Source of the DNA: an uncultured Pseudoflavonifractor sp.
GTDB lineage: Bacteria > Bacillota > Clostridia > Oscillospirales > Oscillospiraceae
DNA: 64,000 bases
Assembly: GCA_904419835.1 (NCBI GenBank)
Contig: CAJFTA010000001.1
Span: 1 to 64,000, forward strand
Direction of reading: 5' to 3'
Shown here: positions 1 through 8,297 of the stretch, piece after piece
Layout of the letters: every line of letters starts with the position of its first letter
Numbering within the stretch: position 1 is the first letter of the stretch
Translations under genes and position numbers: made by a program
Notes under the pieces: model-generated
What the model saw: the letters and a program-made list of their open reading frames with translations, nothing else
The model's database searches: none
Told to the model about the DNA's origin: nothing

Positions 1-1
1 C

Positions 2-763
2 TACGACATCGGCGTGGTGCCCACCAAGGAGCCCTACCAGAAGCGCACCTCCCACGGCATGATCCTGGGCGAGGGCGGCGAGAAGATGTCCAAGAGCCGG
101 GGCAACGTGGTCAACCCCAACGACGTGGTGGCCCAGTACGGCGCGGACACCATGCGCACCTATATCATGTTCATCGGCGACTTTGAGAAGGCCGCCTCCT
201 GGAGCGACAACGCCGTCAAGGGCTGCAAGCGCTTCCTGGACCGGGTGTGGAACCTGTCCGAGCAGCTTAGCGGCGGGGAGGGCTACTCCGCCGCCAACGA
301 GAGCGCCATCCACAAGACCATCAGGAAGGTGTCCGACGACATCGAGGCCATGAAGTTCAACACCGCCATCGCCGCCCTCATGGCCCTGGTCAACGACTTC
401 TACGCCAACGGCTGCTCCAAGGGCGACTACGCCGCCCTGCTGCTCATGCTCTCCCCCTTCGCGCCCCACATGGTGGAGGAGCTGTGGGAGACCCTGGGCT
501 ACGCCGCCCAGGCCGGCGGCATGGCCTGCCAGCAGTCCTGGCCCGCCTACGACGAGAGCAAGACCATCGACGCCCAGGTGCAGATGGCCGTCCAGGTGTG
601 CGGCAAGCTCCGCGCCACCATCACCGTGCCCATGGACAGCGATGAGGACACCGTGGTGGCCGAGGCCCTTAAGGACCCCAAGGTCCAGAAGTTCACCGAG
701 GGCAAGAACCTGGTCAAGACCATCCTGGTGCCCAACAAGCTGGTCAACCTGATCGCAAAATAA
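2..763 (+). CDS. leuS: Leucyl-tRNA synthetase, C-terminal part (5' end outside window)
   Basis: Class I aminoacyl-tRNA synthetase that charges tRNA-Leu in the cytoplasm. The reading frame is open from base 2, so only the C-terminal ~253 residues are present. The class I KMSKS loop is visible as EKMSKSRGNVVNPND near the start, followed by the helical anticodon-binding domain (e.g. MLSPFAPHMVEELWETLG), which places the stop where LeuRS normally ends. The stop TAA is at 761-763. The gene is followed by a ~200-base gap with its own strong promoter for rpsU, so it appears to end its own transcription unit. Identification is firm; only the start is missing. Confidence 0.96.
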   Translation, partial: YDIGVVPTKEPYQKRTSHGMILGEGGEKMSKSRGNVVNPNDVVAQYGADTMRTYIMFIGDFEKAASWSDNAVKGCKRFLDRVWNLSEQLSGGEGYSAANESAIHKTIRKVSDDIEAMKFNTAIAALMALVNDFYANGCSKGDYAALLLMLSPFAPHMVEELWETLGYAAQAGGMACQQSWPAYDESKTIDAQVQMAVQVCGKLRATITVPMDSDEDTVVAEALKDPKVQKFTEGKNLVKTILVPNKLVNLIAK

Positions 764-845
764 GTGAGGCGCCGGCCGCACCGGCTCCCAATCCGGGGCA
801 GGGCGGCGCAGGGAAAGGGAAATTTTTTCCCTTTAAAAGATTCCC

Positions 846-874
846 TTGACAAGACGCTGAATTTTTCATATAAT
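846..874 (+). promoter_or_regulatory. Sigma-A type promoter for rpsU
   Basis: A perfect -35 TTGACA (846-851) and perfect -10 TATAAT (869-874) are separated by 17 bases, about 95 bases upstream of the rpsU start. This is the best consensus promoter in the window and fits a highly expressed ribosomal protein gene. The leader between it and rpsU shows no feature I recognise. Confidence 0.88.
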
Positions 875-969
875 ACTACTGTTAAAGCCATATCTAGTAG
901 GCGCAACCGCCTATGCCTGTGGCCCTTTCGTGGCAGACAGGTCTGCCGCGTCGGAGGGAGGGGAAATCA

Positions 970-1152
970 ATGTCGGAAGTCCGTGTGAAAGAGGGCGAGT
1001 CCCTGGAGAACGCCCTGAAGCGTTTTAAGCGCAGCTGCGCCAAGTCGGGCGTCCTGGCCGAGGTGCGTAAGCGCGAGTGCTATGAGAGTCCGAGCGTAAA
1101 GCGCCGCAAGAAGTCTGAGGCCGCGCGCAAGAACCGCAAGAAATTCTACTAA
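970..1152 (+). CDS. rpsU: 30S ribosomal protein S21
   Basis: Small basic protein of the 30S subunit, involved in translation initiation. It is 60 residues, the usual size for bS21. It has the family pattern of an N-terminal VRVKEGESLENALKRFKR-type segment and a very basic C-terminal tail (RRKKSEAARKNRKKFY). An in-frame upstream ATG at 913 exists, but the start at 970 is chosen because it follows a GGAGGGAGGGG Shine-Dalgarno run and matches the S21 N-terminus. It is transcribed alone, between a consensus promoter and a clear intrinsic terminator. Confidence 0.97.
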   Translation: MSEVRVKEGESLENALKRFKRSCAKSGVLAEVRKRECYESPSVKRRKKSEAARKNRKKFY

Positions 1153-1159
1153 GAATTTA

Positions 1160-1191
1160 AAACCCCACAGCCGTCAGGCTGTGGGGTTTTT
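1160..1191 (+). terminator. Intrinsic terminator of rpsU
   Basis: A 13-bp stem (AAACCCCACAGCC pairing with GGCTGTGGGGTTT) around a GTCA loop is followed by a T run, eight bases after the rpsU stop codon. Confidence 0.93.
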
Positions 1192-1262
1192 GCTGCCCTC
1201 AGGCAGAACACGCCGCATCAATTGCCCCGTTTCTGTGCACACTGTGGGGGAGGTGATGCAGC

Positions 1263-1436
1263 ATGAGACGGGAATACAACGATATGTACGCCCTCTTCCG
1301 CCATGAGCCGGGCGCGGAGGAGTATTTCGACCAGCTGCCCAGCTACCTTCAGGACCGGATCCGGCCCCGCTACCAGATGGTGAATTCCTTCGCGGAGCTG
1401 GAGGACTGTGCGGAGCGGCTGAGTGGGCCGGAATGA
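1263..1436 (+). CDS. Small conserved-type hypothetical protein (57 aa)
   Basis: A short ORF starting ATG at 1263, eight to ten bases after a GGGGGAGGTG ribosome-binding site. It encodes 57 residues rich in charged and aromatic residues (MRREYNDMYALFRHEPGAEE start, then YFDQLPSYLQDRI and NSFAELEDCAERL). There is no signal peptide or membrane segment. The pattern of EYFDxLPxYxQxxI followed by NSFxxLxxxAExL resembles small uncharacterised proteins I have seen in Clostridia, but I cannot name a family. The strong RBS, the GC-rich third positions and the position between a terminator and a repeat element argue that it is real. Function unknown. Confidence 0.62.
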   Translation: MRREYNDMYALFRHEPGAEEYFDQLPSYLQDRIRPRYQMVNSFAELEDCAERLSGPE

Positions 1437-1505
1437 ATAGAAGGGGCGGGCGGAGAGGCGCCCAAATGCGTCAGATCTCACAATTGAAAAATCGCGCCTG
1501 TGCTC

Positions 1506-1633
1506 TATAATAAATGTCTGCTGAATAAACCGCAAATCGGTTTATTCGCGCGGCGGCAGCCGCGCAATTGCATAAAAACGGCTCTGAGCCGTTTTTATGC
1601 AATTCAACCATTGTTACAGTACGCATGATAATA
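1506..1633. repeat. Intergenic palindromic repeat, copy 1 (MITE-like)
   Basis: About 128 bp upstream of the MATE gene, homologous to a 171-bp copy at 25608-25778. Shared blocks in the same order are ATGTCTGCTG, ATAAACCGCAAATCGGTTT, CGGCAGCCGC, CAATTxCATAAAAAC and CAGTACGCAT near the right end. The edges are AT-rich and inversely related (TAATAAATGTCTGCTG on the left; CAGTACGCATGATAAT on the right). A large internal hairpin with stem GCATAAAAACGGCTC and GAGCCGTTTTTATGC is unique to this copy. No transposase is encoded. The flanking 1437-1505 and 1634-1698 hold no gene. Confidence 0.72.
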
Positions 1634-1698
1634 GGCAGTGCCTCTGCTGAGGCGCACCCATTTGTATTTGCGGCATTGTCCGGAGGGTCAGGTGTGCG

Positions 1699-3063
1699 AT
1701 GGAAAAGACGATGACAAAACCCAGAGCGTCCGGCGGACGGGAGAACAACATTCTCCTGCTGACCGGGCCGATTTTTGTGGAGCTGCTGCTCCAGATGCTG
1801 GTGGGCAACGCGGACCAGATCATGGTGGGCTGGGTGGACCCAAACGGTGTGGGAGCCATCGGCAACGCCAACCAGGTGACCAACCTGCTGCTGCTGGTGT
1901 TCTCCGTGGTGTGCACCGCCTCCATGATCCTCATCTCCCAGTACATCGGCGCCCGGGACACCAGAAGCATCAACGAGACCTACACCGTGTCCCTCTTCAC
2001 CAACATTGTCTTCGGCGTGGCGGTGAGCCTGATTCTGGTGCTGGGCTGCGGGCCCATCTTCCGGCTGATGGGCGTCCATGAGGAGATTTTTGACAAAGCC
2101 TGCCTCTATATGCGCATCATCGGCGCGGGCATGGTGTTCCAGGCGGTGTATCTGACCTTTACCGCTTTCTTCCGCTCCAGCCAGATGATGAAGGAGACCA
2201 TGGTTATCTCCGTGCTCATGAACTGCCTGAACATCGCGGGCAACTACATCCTCATCAACGGCGTGGGGCCCCTGCCCGCCCTGGGCATTGCCGGCGCGGC
2301 CATCTCCAGCGGCCTGAGCCGGATGGTGGGCATGGTCATCATCGCCGTGCTCTTCTGGAAAAAATTCGGCCCGGTGATCCGCTTCTCCCAGCTGCGGCCC
2401 TTCCCCAGGGAGCAGCTGCGGCGGCTGCTCCGCATCGGCGTGCCCGCCGGCGGCGAGTCGGTGAGCTACAACATGTCCCAGATCTGCATCCAGACTGTGT
2501 GCAACCGCTTTGCCGCCTTTGTGGTGAACACCAGGGTGTACGCCAACATCTTTGCCAACGTCACCTACATGTTCGGATCGGCCATGAGCCAGGCCTGCCA
2601 GGTGGTGGCCGCCCGGCTCATGGGCGCGGAGAAGGTGGAGGAGACCAACCGGCAGGTGTACCGCACCGTGCTCTGCTCCATGGTCATCTCGGGGGCCATG
2701 TCCGTCGTGCTGTTCCTGCTGTGCGAGCCGGCCTACCGCCTGTTCACCACAGACCCCCAGGTCCTGGCCCTGGCCAGAACCATTATGCTCATCGAAATTC
2801 CCCTGGAGCTGGGCCGGGCGGTGAACATGACCATGTGCCGGGCCCTCCAGGCCTGCGGGGACATCCGGTTCCCCATCGTCATCTGCGTCATTGACGCCTG
2901 GCTGGTGGGCGTGGGCGGCAGCTGGCTGCTGGGCGTGGTGTTTGAAATGGGCCTGGCGGGGCTGTGGATTGCCATGGCGGCGGACGAGTGCATCCGGGCC
3001 GGCCTCTTCCTCTGGCGCTGGCACAGCCGCGCCTGGGTGAACAAGCGCCTGCTGGAGAAATAA
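1699..3063 (+). CDS. MATE family efflux transporter
   Basis: A 454-residue inner-membrane protein of the multidrug and toxic compound extrusion family, which exports cationic or polycyclic compounds in exchange for Na+ or H+. The length and the pattern of about twelve hydrophobic segments fit the family, with typical N-terminal sequence (GPIFVELLLQMLVGNADQIM) and the repeated second half after residue ~235. The start ATG follows CCGGAGGGTCAGGTG. It is a single-gene unit closed by a bidirectional terminator. Substrate cannot be told from sequence; no regulator is adjacent. Confidence 0.92.
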   Translation: MEKTMTKPRASGGRENNILLLTGPIFVELLLQMLVGNADQIMVGWVDPNGVGAIGNANQVTNLLLLVFSVVCTASMILISQYIGARDTRSINETYTVSLFTNIVFGVAVSLILVLGCGPIFRLMGVHEEIFDKACLYMRIIGAGMVFQAVYLTFTAFFRSSQMMKETMVISVLMNCLNIAGNYILINGVGPLPALGIAGAAISSGLSRMVGMVIIAVLFWKKFGPVIRFSQLRPFPREQLRRLLRIGVPAGGESVSYNMSQICIQTVCNRFAAFVVNTRVYANIFANVTYMFGSAMSQACQVVAARLMGAEKVEETNRQVYRTVLCSMVISGAMSVVLFLLCEPAYRLFTTDPQVLALARTIMLIEIPLELGRAVNMTMCRALQACGDIRFPIVICVIDAWLVGVGGSWLLGVVFEMGLAGLWIAMAADECIRAGLFLWRWHSRAWVNKRLLEK

Positions 3064-3100
3064 AACGACTGCCTGTCTCTCTGAGACAGGCAGTCGTTTT
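3062..3100. terminator. Bidirectional intrinsic terminator
   Basis: An 18-bp perfect stem (AAAACGACTGCCTGTCTC / GAGACAGGCAGTCGTTTT) with a 3-base loop lies between the converging MATE gene and the minus-strand membrane protein gene. A and T runs on both sides serve both directions. Confidence 0.93.
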
Positions 3101-3101
3101 A

Positions 3102-5339
3102 TCATGGTTCCGGGATAAAGGGATCTCCAACACTGCCCGAGCCGGTGAGCTCCGTCCCCGCCGCCAGGGTCACCACCGGGCGGACGCCCCAGGTGTCGGC
3201 GGCGTCCCGCATGTAGAAGTACCCGTCGGCGCCCAGGATACGCACCATGGAGCCGTTGTTGAAGTAGGGGGTGTCCATCCAGCAGGGGGGGCCGGAGAGC
3301 AGCCCCGCCCGGGACAGGGAGGCCATCAGGCCGATGTCGGGCAGGCGGACGGCGTCGGTGCAGTCCATGGCCACCGCCTCCTCCATGCCCCGGTCACTGT
3401 AGGCCGGCACATGGAAGGCGAAGAAGTCGTTGAAGCCGGAGTCGGCCAGCGACCGGTCCGCGATGGACAGCAGCACACGATGGCTGCCCGTCACCAGCAT
3501 CTCCTGTTCCGACTGGTCAAAGGCGGACGTGAGGAAGTCGCCGTTGAGCCACGCCCGCAGGTCGGAGTCGCTCCACCGGCTGCTGCCCAGGTCCCCGTCC
3601 CGGTCAAAGGGGCGGCTGTCCACCGCCTCCGCCGCCAGGAGCAGCCAGCTGCCGTCCTCCTGCTGCTCCACAGCCTGCCACAGGAGGGACTCCCCCTCCC
3701 AGACGCCCAGCTGGACGTAGGCCCCAGCTTCCAGATTGTCGTGGGGCAGCCGCTCCCGCACCAGGGAGATTCCGGCGGGCACGGCCAGCAGCAGGCACAG
3801 CGCCCCGGCGGTTCCCCCCGCCAGCACAGCGGCAGGACGGCCTGCCCGCTCCGGCACAGACAGCCGGTACCCCAGCCAGGCCAGCAGCAGGAGCAGCAGC
3901 AGGTCGATGAACTGGGCGAAGGCGAACATGTGCTTGGCCAGGTCCCCCTCGCCGTTTGTGACCGTTGGGATGAGAAACTGGTAGGCCATGGCGCCCAGCA
4001 GGGTGAGCACCAGGAGGGCGGCGGAGCGCTTATCCCGCCCCGCGCCCTTCCGGCCCGCCGCGGCCCGCCACAGGGCCCAGCAGCCCGCCGCCGTGATGAG
4101 CCCGGCTGCCAGCCAGGTGTTGACGGGCAGCTGGCTCCTCAGCCAGCTCCAGCCGCCGAAGCGGCCGGCAAAGGTGAGCCGGGGGTGGGTGCCGTCCAGG
4201 TTGGAGAGGTAGTAGGGCCGGATAAAGCCGGTGTGGGCCATGGCCACGTCCAGCTTTTCCAGGTAGTAGCCCGGGTGGGAGAGGTAGAAGAACAGCAGGT
4301 CGAACTTGGACACCTGGGAGAAGTCCGCCCGGAACTGCTCGCTCTCCCGGGCGGGGGCCGCCCGGTCCATATAGTAGTTGGAGTTGGCGTACTCCGCCAT
4401 ATAGTCCGGCAGGCCCAGGTCGGAGAGGTACTGTTCGGTCTGCTCCGGGGTGGTGTCCTTGAGGACGCCGTAGAACACGGCGTTGTAATTGGTCTCATAG
4501 TCCATCCAGCCGGGGAGGGAGAGGTACACCGCCCCCAGTACGGCCACGCAGGCAGCAGCGCCGCCGCACAGCCACTTCCGGTATTTTTTCTCCGCCCGGA
4601 GGAACAGCACCGCCCCCATGCCCAGGGCGCACAGGGCGGCCGCCGGCAGATTGATGAACTTGCTCCAGCCGTACACCACGCAGGAGAGGAAGTACCACCC
4701 CGCGTTCCAGCCCGGGCTGCCCCGGCGGGAGAGCAGCCGCAGGCCGAACACCGCCATGGACAGCAGGCCCAGCATCTGCACCGGCTCGCTGTACAGGGAG
4801 TTGAAGTAGGTGATGTACCCCTCGTCGCACAGGACCAAGAGGACGGCCAGCTTTGCCAGCAGGTCGCACCACAGGGAGGGCAGCTTGAAGGAGCGGAAGA
4901 GCAGGAGCAGCAGCCCGGCATAGCACAGCAGGTAGATAAGGCCCAGCACCTGGATATGGTAGGTGTCCAGGCTCTGGCCGGTGAGCACGTTGAGGGCCAG
5001 GTTGCCCGCCAGGGAGGCCCGGACGAACACCAGGTGGATGGAGGGGTAGGCGGCGGTGTTGTCCAGATTGAAGAGGAGGTTCCACAGCTTCTCCCCGGCG
5101 GAATCCCCCTGAAAGACCATACGGAAGGTGTCCTCATACGCAAAGGAGCCGGTGCTCTCCGCATAGTCCAGGGAGTTGGTGCTCAGCACACGGCCAAAGT
5201 CCCCGTTGTTGGACAGGCCCGCCCCGCCGCCGGAGAAGAGCACCAGGGCCATGATGACCGCCGCCAGCCCGGCCAGCAGGAAGGGGCCGAACCGGTCATA
5301 GAATTGGGCCGCCCCTGGGGCGGAAGGCTGTCTGTTCAT
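3102..5339 (-). CDS. Multi-spanning GT-C/WsfD-like membrane protein fused to a C-terminal DUF6273 domain
   Basis: A 745-residue protein. Residues ~15-540 contain ten or more hydrophobic segments. An extracytoplasmic N-terminal loop carries GLSNNGDFGRVLSTNSLDY, a pattern I associate with polytopic hexose-transferase-like (WsfD-type) envelope glycosylation proteins; that assignment is tentative. After the last membrane segment (~residue 530), residues ~555-745 form a soluble domain with the DUF6273 pattern: WSDSDLRAWLNGDFLTSAF, then a loop with a paired CW/YF segment, then GVRPVVTLAAGTELTGSGS and GDPF. The start ATG at 5339 follows GAGGTGACCT. It is transcribed toward the shared terminator. The fusion suggests an envelope sugar transferase carrying an exposed binding domain. 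Confidence 0.7.
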   Translation of the reverse strand: MNRQPSAPGAAQFYDRFGPFLLAGLAAVIMALVLFSGGGAGLSNNGDFGRVLSTNSLDYAESTGSFAYEDTFRMVFQGDSAGEKLWNLLFNLDNTAAYPSIHLVFVRASLAGNLALNVLTGQSLDTYHIQVLGLIYLLCYAGLLLLLFRSFKLPSLWCDLLAKLAVLLVLCDEGYITYFNSLYSEPVQMLGLLSMAVFGLRLLSRRGSPGWNAGWYFLSCVVYGWSKFINLPAAALCALGMGAVLFLRAEKKYRKWLCGGAAACVAVLGAVYLSLPGWMDYETNYNAVFYGVLKDTTPEQTEQYLSDLGLPDYMAEYANSNYYMDRAAPARESEQFRADFSQVSKFDLLFFYLSHPGYYLEKLDVAMAHTGFIRPYYLSNLDGTHPRLTFAGRFGGWSWLRSQLPVNTWLAAGLITAAGCWALWRAAAGRKGAGRDKRSAALLVLTLLGAMAYQFLIPTVTNGEGDLAKHMFAFAQFIDLLLLLLLAWLGYRLSVPERAGRPAAVLAGGTAGALCLLLAVPAGISLVRERLPHDNLEAGAYVQLGVWEGESLLWQAVEQQEDGSWLLLAAEAVDSRPFDRDGDLGSSRWSDSDLRAWLNGDFLTSAFDQSEQEMLVTGSHRVLLSIADRSLADSGFNDFFAFHVPAYSDRGMEEAVAMDCTDAVRLPDIGLMASLSRAGLLSGPPCWMDTPYFNNGSMVRILGADGYFYMRDAADTWGVRPVVTLAAGTELTGSGSVGDPFIPEP

Positions 5340-5373
5340 AGGTCACCTCATGGAAGATGGGGATGATAGCGGG

Positions 5374-6402
5374 TTACAGCGCTTCTTTCAGCGCGGAGAG
5401 GAAGCCGTCCACGTCGGCCTGCCGGGTGGCGAAGGAGGTCACCAGCCGGACCACCGTGTGGTCAGCGTCCTGACGGGTCCACACCTCGTAGGTGCACAGT
5501 CTGTCCAGCGCGGGGAGCAGGCTGTCGGGCACCACGGGGAACACCATGTTGCTGGCCGAGCGGGGGGCCATGGGCAGCCCCAGCGCCTCCAGGCCGGTCT
5601 GGAGCGCCTGGGCCATGTCCACCGCGTGGCGGGCGATGGTCCAGTAGAGCCCGTCCTCCAGCAGGGCATGGAACTGGAGCCCCAGCAGCCAGCCCTTGGC
5701 CAGCACCGCGCCCCGCTGCTTCTTGATGCGGAAGAAGCCCTCCTGAAGGGTGGGGTTGACGATGATCAGGGCCTCGCCCATGAGGGCGCCGTTCTTGGTG
5801 CCGCCGATGTAGAACGCGTCGGTGAGGCGGGCCAGGTCGGGGAGGGTCAGGTCGTTCCCCGCCGCGCCGAAGGCGGCCCCCAGCCGGGCGCCGTCCAGGA
5901 ACAGCAGCAGGCCGTTGGCCCTGCAGCAGGAGGAGAGGGCCTCCAGCTCGGCCAGGGTGTACACCGCGCCGTTCTCCGTGGCGTCCGAGATGTAGACCAG
6001 CCTGGGCAGCACCACATGCTCATTGCGGCCCTCCTCCACCAGGGGGAGGATGAGCTCCGGGGTCAGCTTGCCGTCCGGCCCGGCCTGGGCCTGGAGCAGC
6101 TTGTGGCCGGTGGCCTCCACCGCGCCGCCCTCATGGCCGTTGACGTGGCCGGTGTGGGCGCAGATGACCCCCTCCCAGGGGCGGAGGAAGGCGGCGACGG
6201 CGGTGAAGTTGGTCTGGGTGCCGCCGATGAGAAACTGGACGTCCGCCCCGGGGCAGCGGCACAGGTCTCTGATGAGCTGGGCGGCCCTGGCGCAGTACTG
6301 GTCGGCGCCGTAGCCCACGACGTGCTCGCCGTTGTGGGCGGCCAGGGCGGCGAGGACGGCGGGATGGGCGCCCTCGGAGTAGTCGTTGCGGAAATTGTAC
6401 AT
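5374..6402 (-). CDS. Threonine aldolase / beta-eliminating lyase family PLP enzyme
   Basis: A fold-type I pyridoxal-phosphate enzyme of 342 residues, of the low-specificity threonine aldolase family (cleaves L-threonine or L-allo-threonine to glycine and acetaldehyde). Visible features are the N-terminal NFRNDYSEGAHPAV, the cofactor-stacking region FLIGGTQTN, FLDGARLGAAF with the PLP aspartate, and the Schiff-base lysine in YIGGTKNGALMGEA. ATG at 6402 is preferred over an in-frame GTG at 6408 because it sits the right distance from GAGGTG. The exact substrate could differ (other beta-hydroxy or aromatic amino acids), as the family is broad. Confidence 0.85.
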   Translation of the reverse strand: MYNFRNDYSEGAHPAVLAALAAHNGEHVVGYGADQYCARAAQLIRDLCRCPGADVQFLIGGTQTNFTAVAAFLRPWEGVICAHTGHVNGHEGGAVEATGHKLLQAQAGPDGKLTPELILPLVEEGRNEHVVLPRLVYISDATENGAVYTLAELEALSSCCRANGLLLFLDGARLGAAFGAAGNDLTLPDLARLTDAFYIGGTKNGALMGEALIIVNPTLQEGFFRIKKQRGAVLAKGWLLGLQFHALLEDGLYWTIARHAVDMAQALQTGLEALGLPMAPRSASNMVFPVVPDSLLPALDRLCTYEVWTRQDADHTVVRLVTSFATRQADVDGFLSALKEAL

Positions 6403-6422
6403 GTTCACTCACCTCGTGGAAG

Positions 6423-6469
6423 AAAAAGGGGCCGCAGGCCGCCCCCGAAGCCGGGGAGGGCCTGCGGCC
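6423..6469 (-). terminator. Terminator downstream of glnS
   Basis: An 11-bp inverted repeat (GGCCGCAGGCC at 6430-6440 and GGCCTGCGGCC at 6459-6469) is followed, on the minus strand, by a CCCTTTTTC tract, nine bases after the glnS stop. Confidence 0.85.
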
Positions 6470-6477
6470 GCCGGGAA

Positions 6478-8160
6478 TCAGAATTTGAAGCTGTCCTTCA
6501 GGCTCACGGACCGGTTGAACACCAGGTGATCAGGGGAGGAGTCCCTGCTGTCCACGCAGAAGTAGCCCTGGCGCAGGAACTGGAAGGAGGCGGGGGCGGC
6601 GGCATCCGCCAGGCTGGCCTCCACCTTAGCGCCGGAGAGCACCTCCAGGGAGTTGGGGTTCAGGCAGTCCAGGAAGTTCTTGTCGCCGGCGCCGGGGTCG
6701 GCGTCGGAGAACAGGTTGTCGTACAGACGGATCTCCGCGTCCACGGCGGTGGCGGCGTCCACCCAGTGGATGGTGGCGCCCTTCACCTTGCGGCCGTCGG
6801 CGGGATCTCCCCCCCGGGAGTCGGGGTCGTACTCGCAGAGAACCTCCACCACGCTGCCGTTCTCGTCCTTCACGCAGCCGGTGCACTTGATGAGATAGGC
6901 GCCCTTCAGGCGGCACTCGGGGCCATCGGGGTAGAGGCGCTTGTACTTGGGCACCGGGGTCTCCAGGAAGTCCTCGGCCTCAATGTACAGGTGGCGGGAG
7001 AAGGACACCTCGCGGACGCCGTCCTCGGGGCGGCTGGGGTTGTTCTCCACGGTGAAGGTCTCGCTCTGGCCCTCGGGGTAGTTGGTGACGGTGAGCTTGA
7101 TGGGGCGCAGCACCGCCATGCGGCGCAGGGCCACCTCGTTCAGGTCCTCCCGGAGGCAGTGCTCCAGGAAGGCGAACTCCACGGTGGAGGCCGCCTTGCT
7201 CACGCCGTTGCGCTCGGAGAAGTTGCGGATGGACCGGGGGGTATAGCCCCGGCGGCGCAGGCCGCACAGGGTGGGCATGCGGGGGTCGTCCCAGCCGGAG
7301 ACCCGGCCCTCCTCCACCAGCTGGCGCAGCTTCCGCTTGCTCATGACGGTGTAGTTGATGCCCAGCCGGGCAAACTCAATCTGACGGGGCTTGGAGGGCA
7401 GGTCGCAGTGGGCAATGACCCAGTCGTACAGGGGGCGGTGGTCCTCAAACTCCAGGGAGCACAGGGAGTGGGTGATGCCCTCCAGGGCGTCCTCGATGGG
7501 GTGGGCGAAGTCGTACATGGGGTAGATGCACCACTTGTCCCCCTGGCGGTGGTGGTGCATGTGGTTGATGCGGTAGATGACGGGGTCCCGCATGTTGAAG
7601 TTGCCGCTGCTGAGGTCAATCTTGGCCCTCAGGGTCATGCGGCCGTTCTCAAACTCGCCGGAGCGCATGCGGGCGAACAGGTCCAGGGACTCCTCCACAG
7701 GGCGGTCCCGGTAGGGGGAGCGGGCGGGGGTGTTCACGTCGCCCCGGTACTCCTTAAACTGCTCGGGGGTCAGCTCGCAGACGTAGGCCAGGCCCTTCTT
7801 AATGAGCGCCACGGCGCAGTCGTACATCTTTTCAAAGTAATCGGAGGCGTAGTAGAACCGGTCACCCCAGTCGTAGCCCAGCCAGTGGATGTCCTCCTGG
7901 ATGGCCTCCACATACTCCACATCCTCCTTGGTGGGGTTGGTGTCGTCCATGCGGAGGTTGCACAGCCCGCCGTACTTCTCGGCGGTGCCGAAGTCGATGA
8001 AGATGGCCTTGGCGTGGCCGATGTGGAGGTAGCCGTTGGGCTCGGGGGGGAAGCGGGTATGGACGGTCATGCCCTGGAACTGACCACCCTGGGCGATGTC
8101 CTCGTCAATGAAATCATGGATGAAGTTTTGGGTCATGGTGGTGTTCAGCTCTTCGGTCAT
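6478..8160 (-). CDS. glnS: Glutaminyl-tRNA synthetase
   Basis: A 560-residue class I synthetase that charges tRNA-Gln directly. The HIGH box is seen in RFPPEPNGYLHIGHAKAI (residues ~36-53), the GlnRS-type DDTNP in RMDDTNPTKED, and the KMSKS equivalent as VMSKRKL. The C-terminal anticodon-binding beta-barrels follow (e.g. IHWVDAATAVDAEIRLYDNL). Length fits bacterial GlnRS. Its presence implies at least part of tRNA-Gln charging does not rely on GatCAB. It is a single-gene unit ending at a strong terminator; upstream lies a ~137-base gap without a clear feature. Confidence 0.96.
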   Translation of the reverse strand: MTEELNTTMTQNFIHDFIDEDIAQGGQFQGMTVHTRFPPEPNGYLHIGHAKAIFIDFGTAEKYGGLCNLRMDDTNPTKEDVEYVEAIQEDIHWLGYDWGDRFYYASDYFEKMYDCAVALIKKGLAYVCELTPEQFKEYRGDVNTPARSPYRDRPVEESLDLFARMRSGEFENGRMTLRAKIDLSSGNFNMRDPVIYRINHMHHHRQGDKWCIYPMYDFAHPIEDALEGITHSLCSLEFEDHRPLYDWVIAHCDLPSKPRQIEFARLGINYTVMSKRKLRQLVEEGRVSGWDDPRMPTLCGLRRRGYTPRSIRNFSERNGVSKAASTVEFAFLEHCLREDLNEVALRRMAVLRPIKLTVTNYPEGQSETFTVENNPSRPEDGVREVSFSRHLYIEAEDFLETPVPKYKRLYPDGPECRLKGAYLIKCTGCVKDENGSVVEVLCEYDPDSRGGDPADGRKVKGATIHWVDAATAVDAEIRLYDNLFSDADPGAGDKNFLDCLNPNSLEVLSGAKVEASLADAAAPASFQFLRQGYFCVDSRDSSPDHLVFNRSVSLKDSFKF

Positions 8161-8297
8161 GTTGTTTCACTCCTTAAATGTTCCATTCCTGCCGTGCCGC
8201 CCGGAGACAGCCGGCTAAATTCTTATTTTACCCGCTGTATACAGAAATTGCAATGGATTTCTTGCAGTTGAGCGGAAAAATCTGCCTCGATTTGACC

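Noticed and set aside
1471..3105. 544-codon minus-strand open frame opposite the MATE gene
   Set aside because: It is very rich in His, Gly and Pro with no family pattern, no ribosome-binding site and lies wholly opposite a clear transporter gene; a by-product of high GC.
2964..8271. Plus-strand open frames of 800 and 973 codons opposite the DUF6273 fusion, aldolase and glnS genes
   Set aside because: They are mirror frames of real minus-strand genes with low-complexity Gly/Val/Gln-rich products and cross gene boundaries and terminators.
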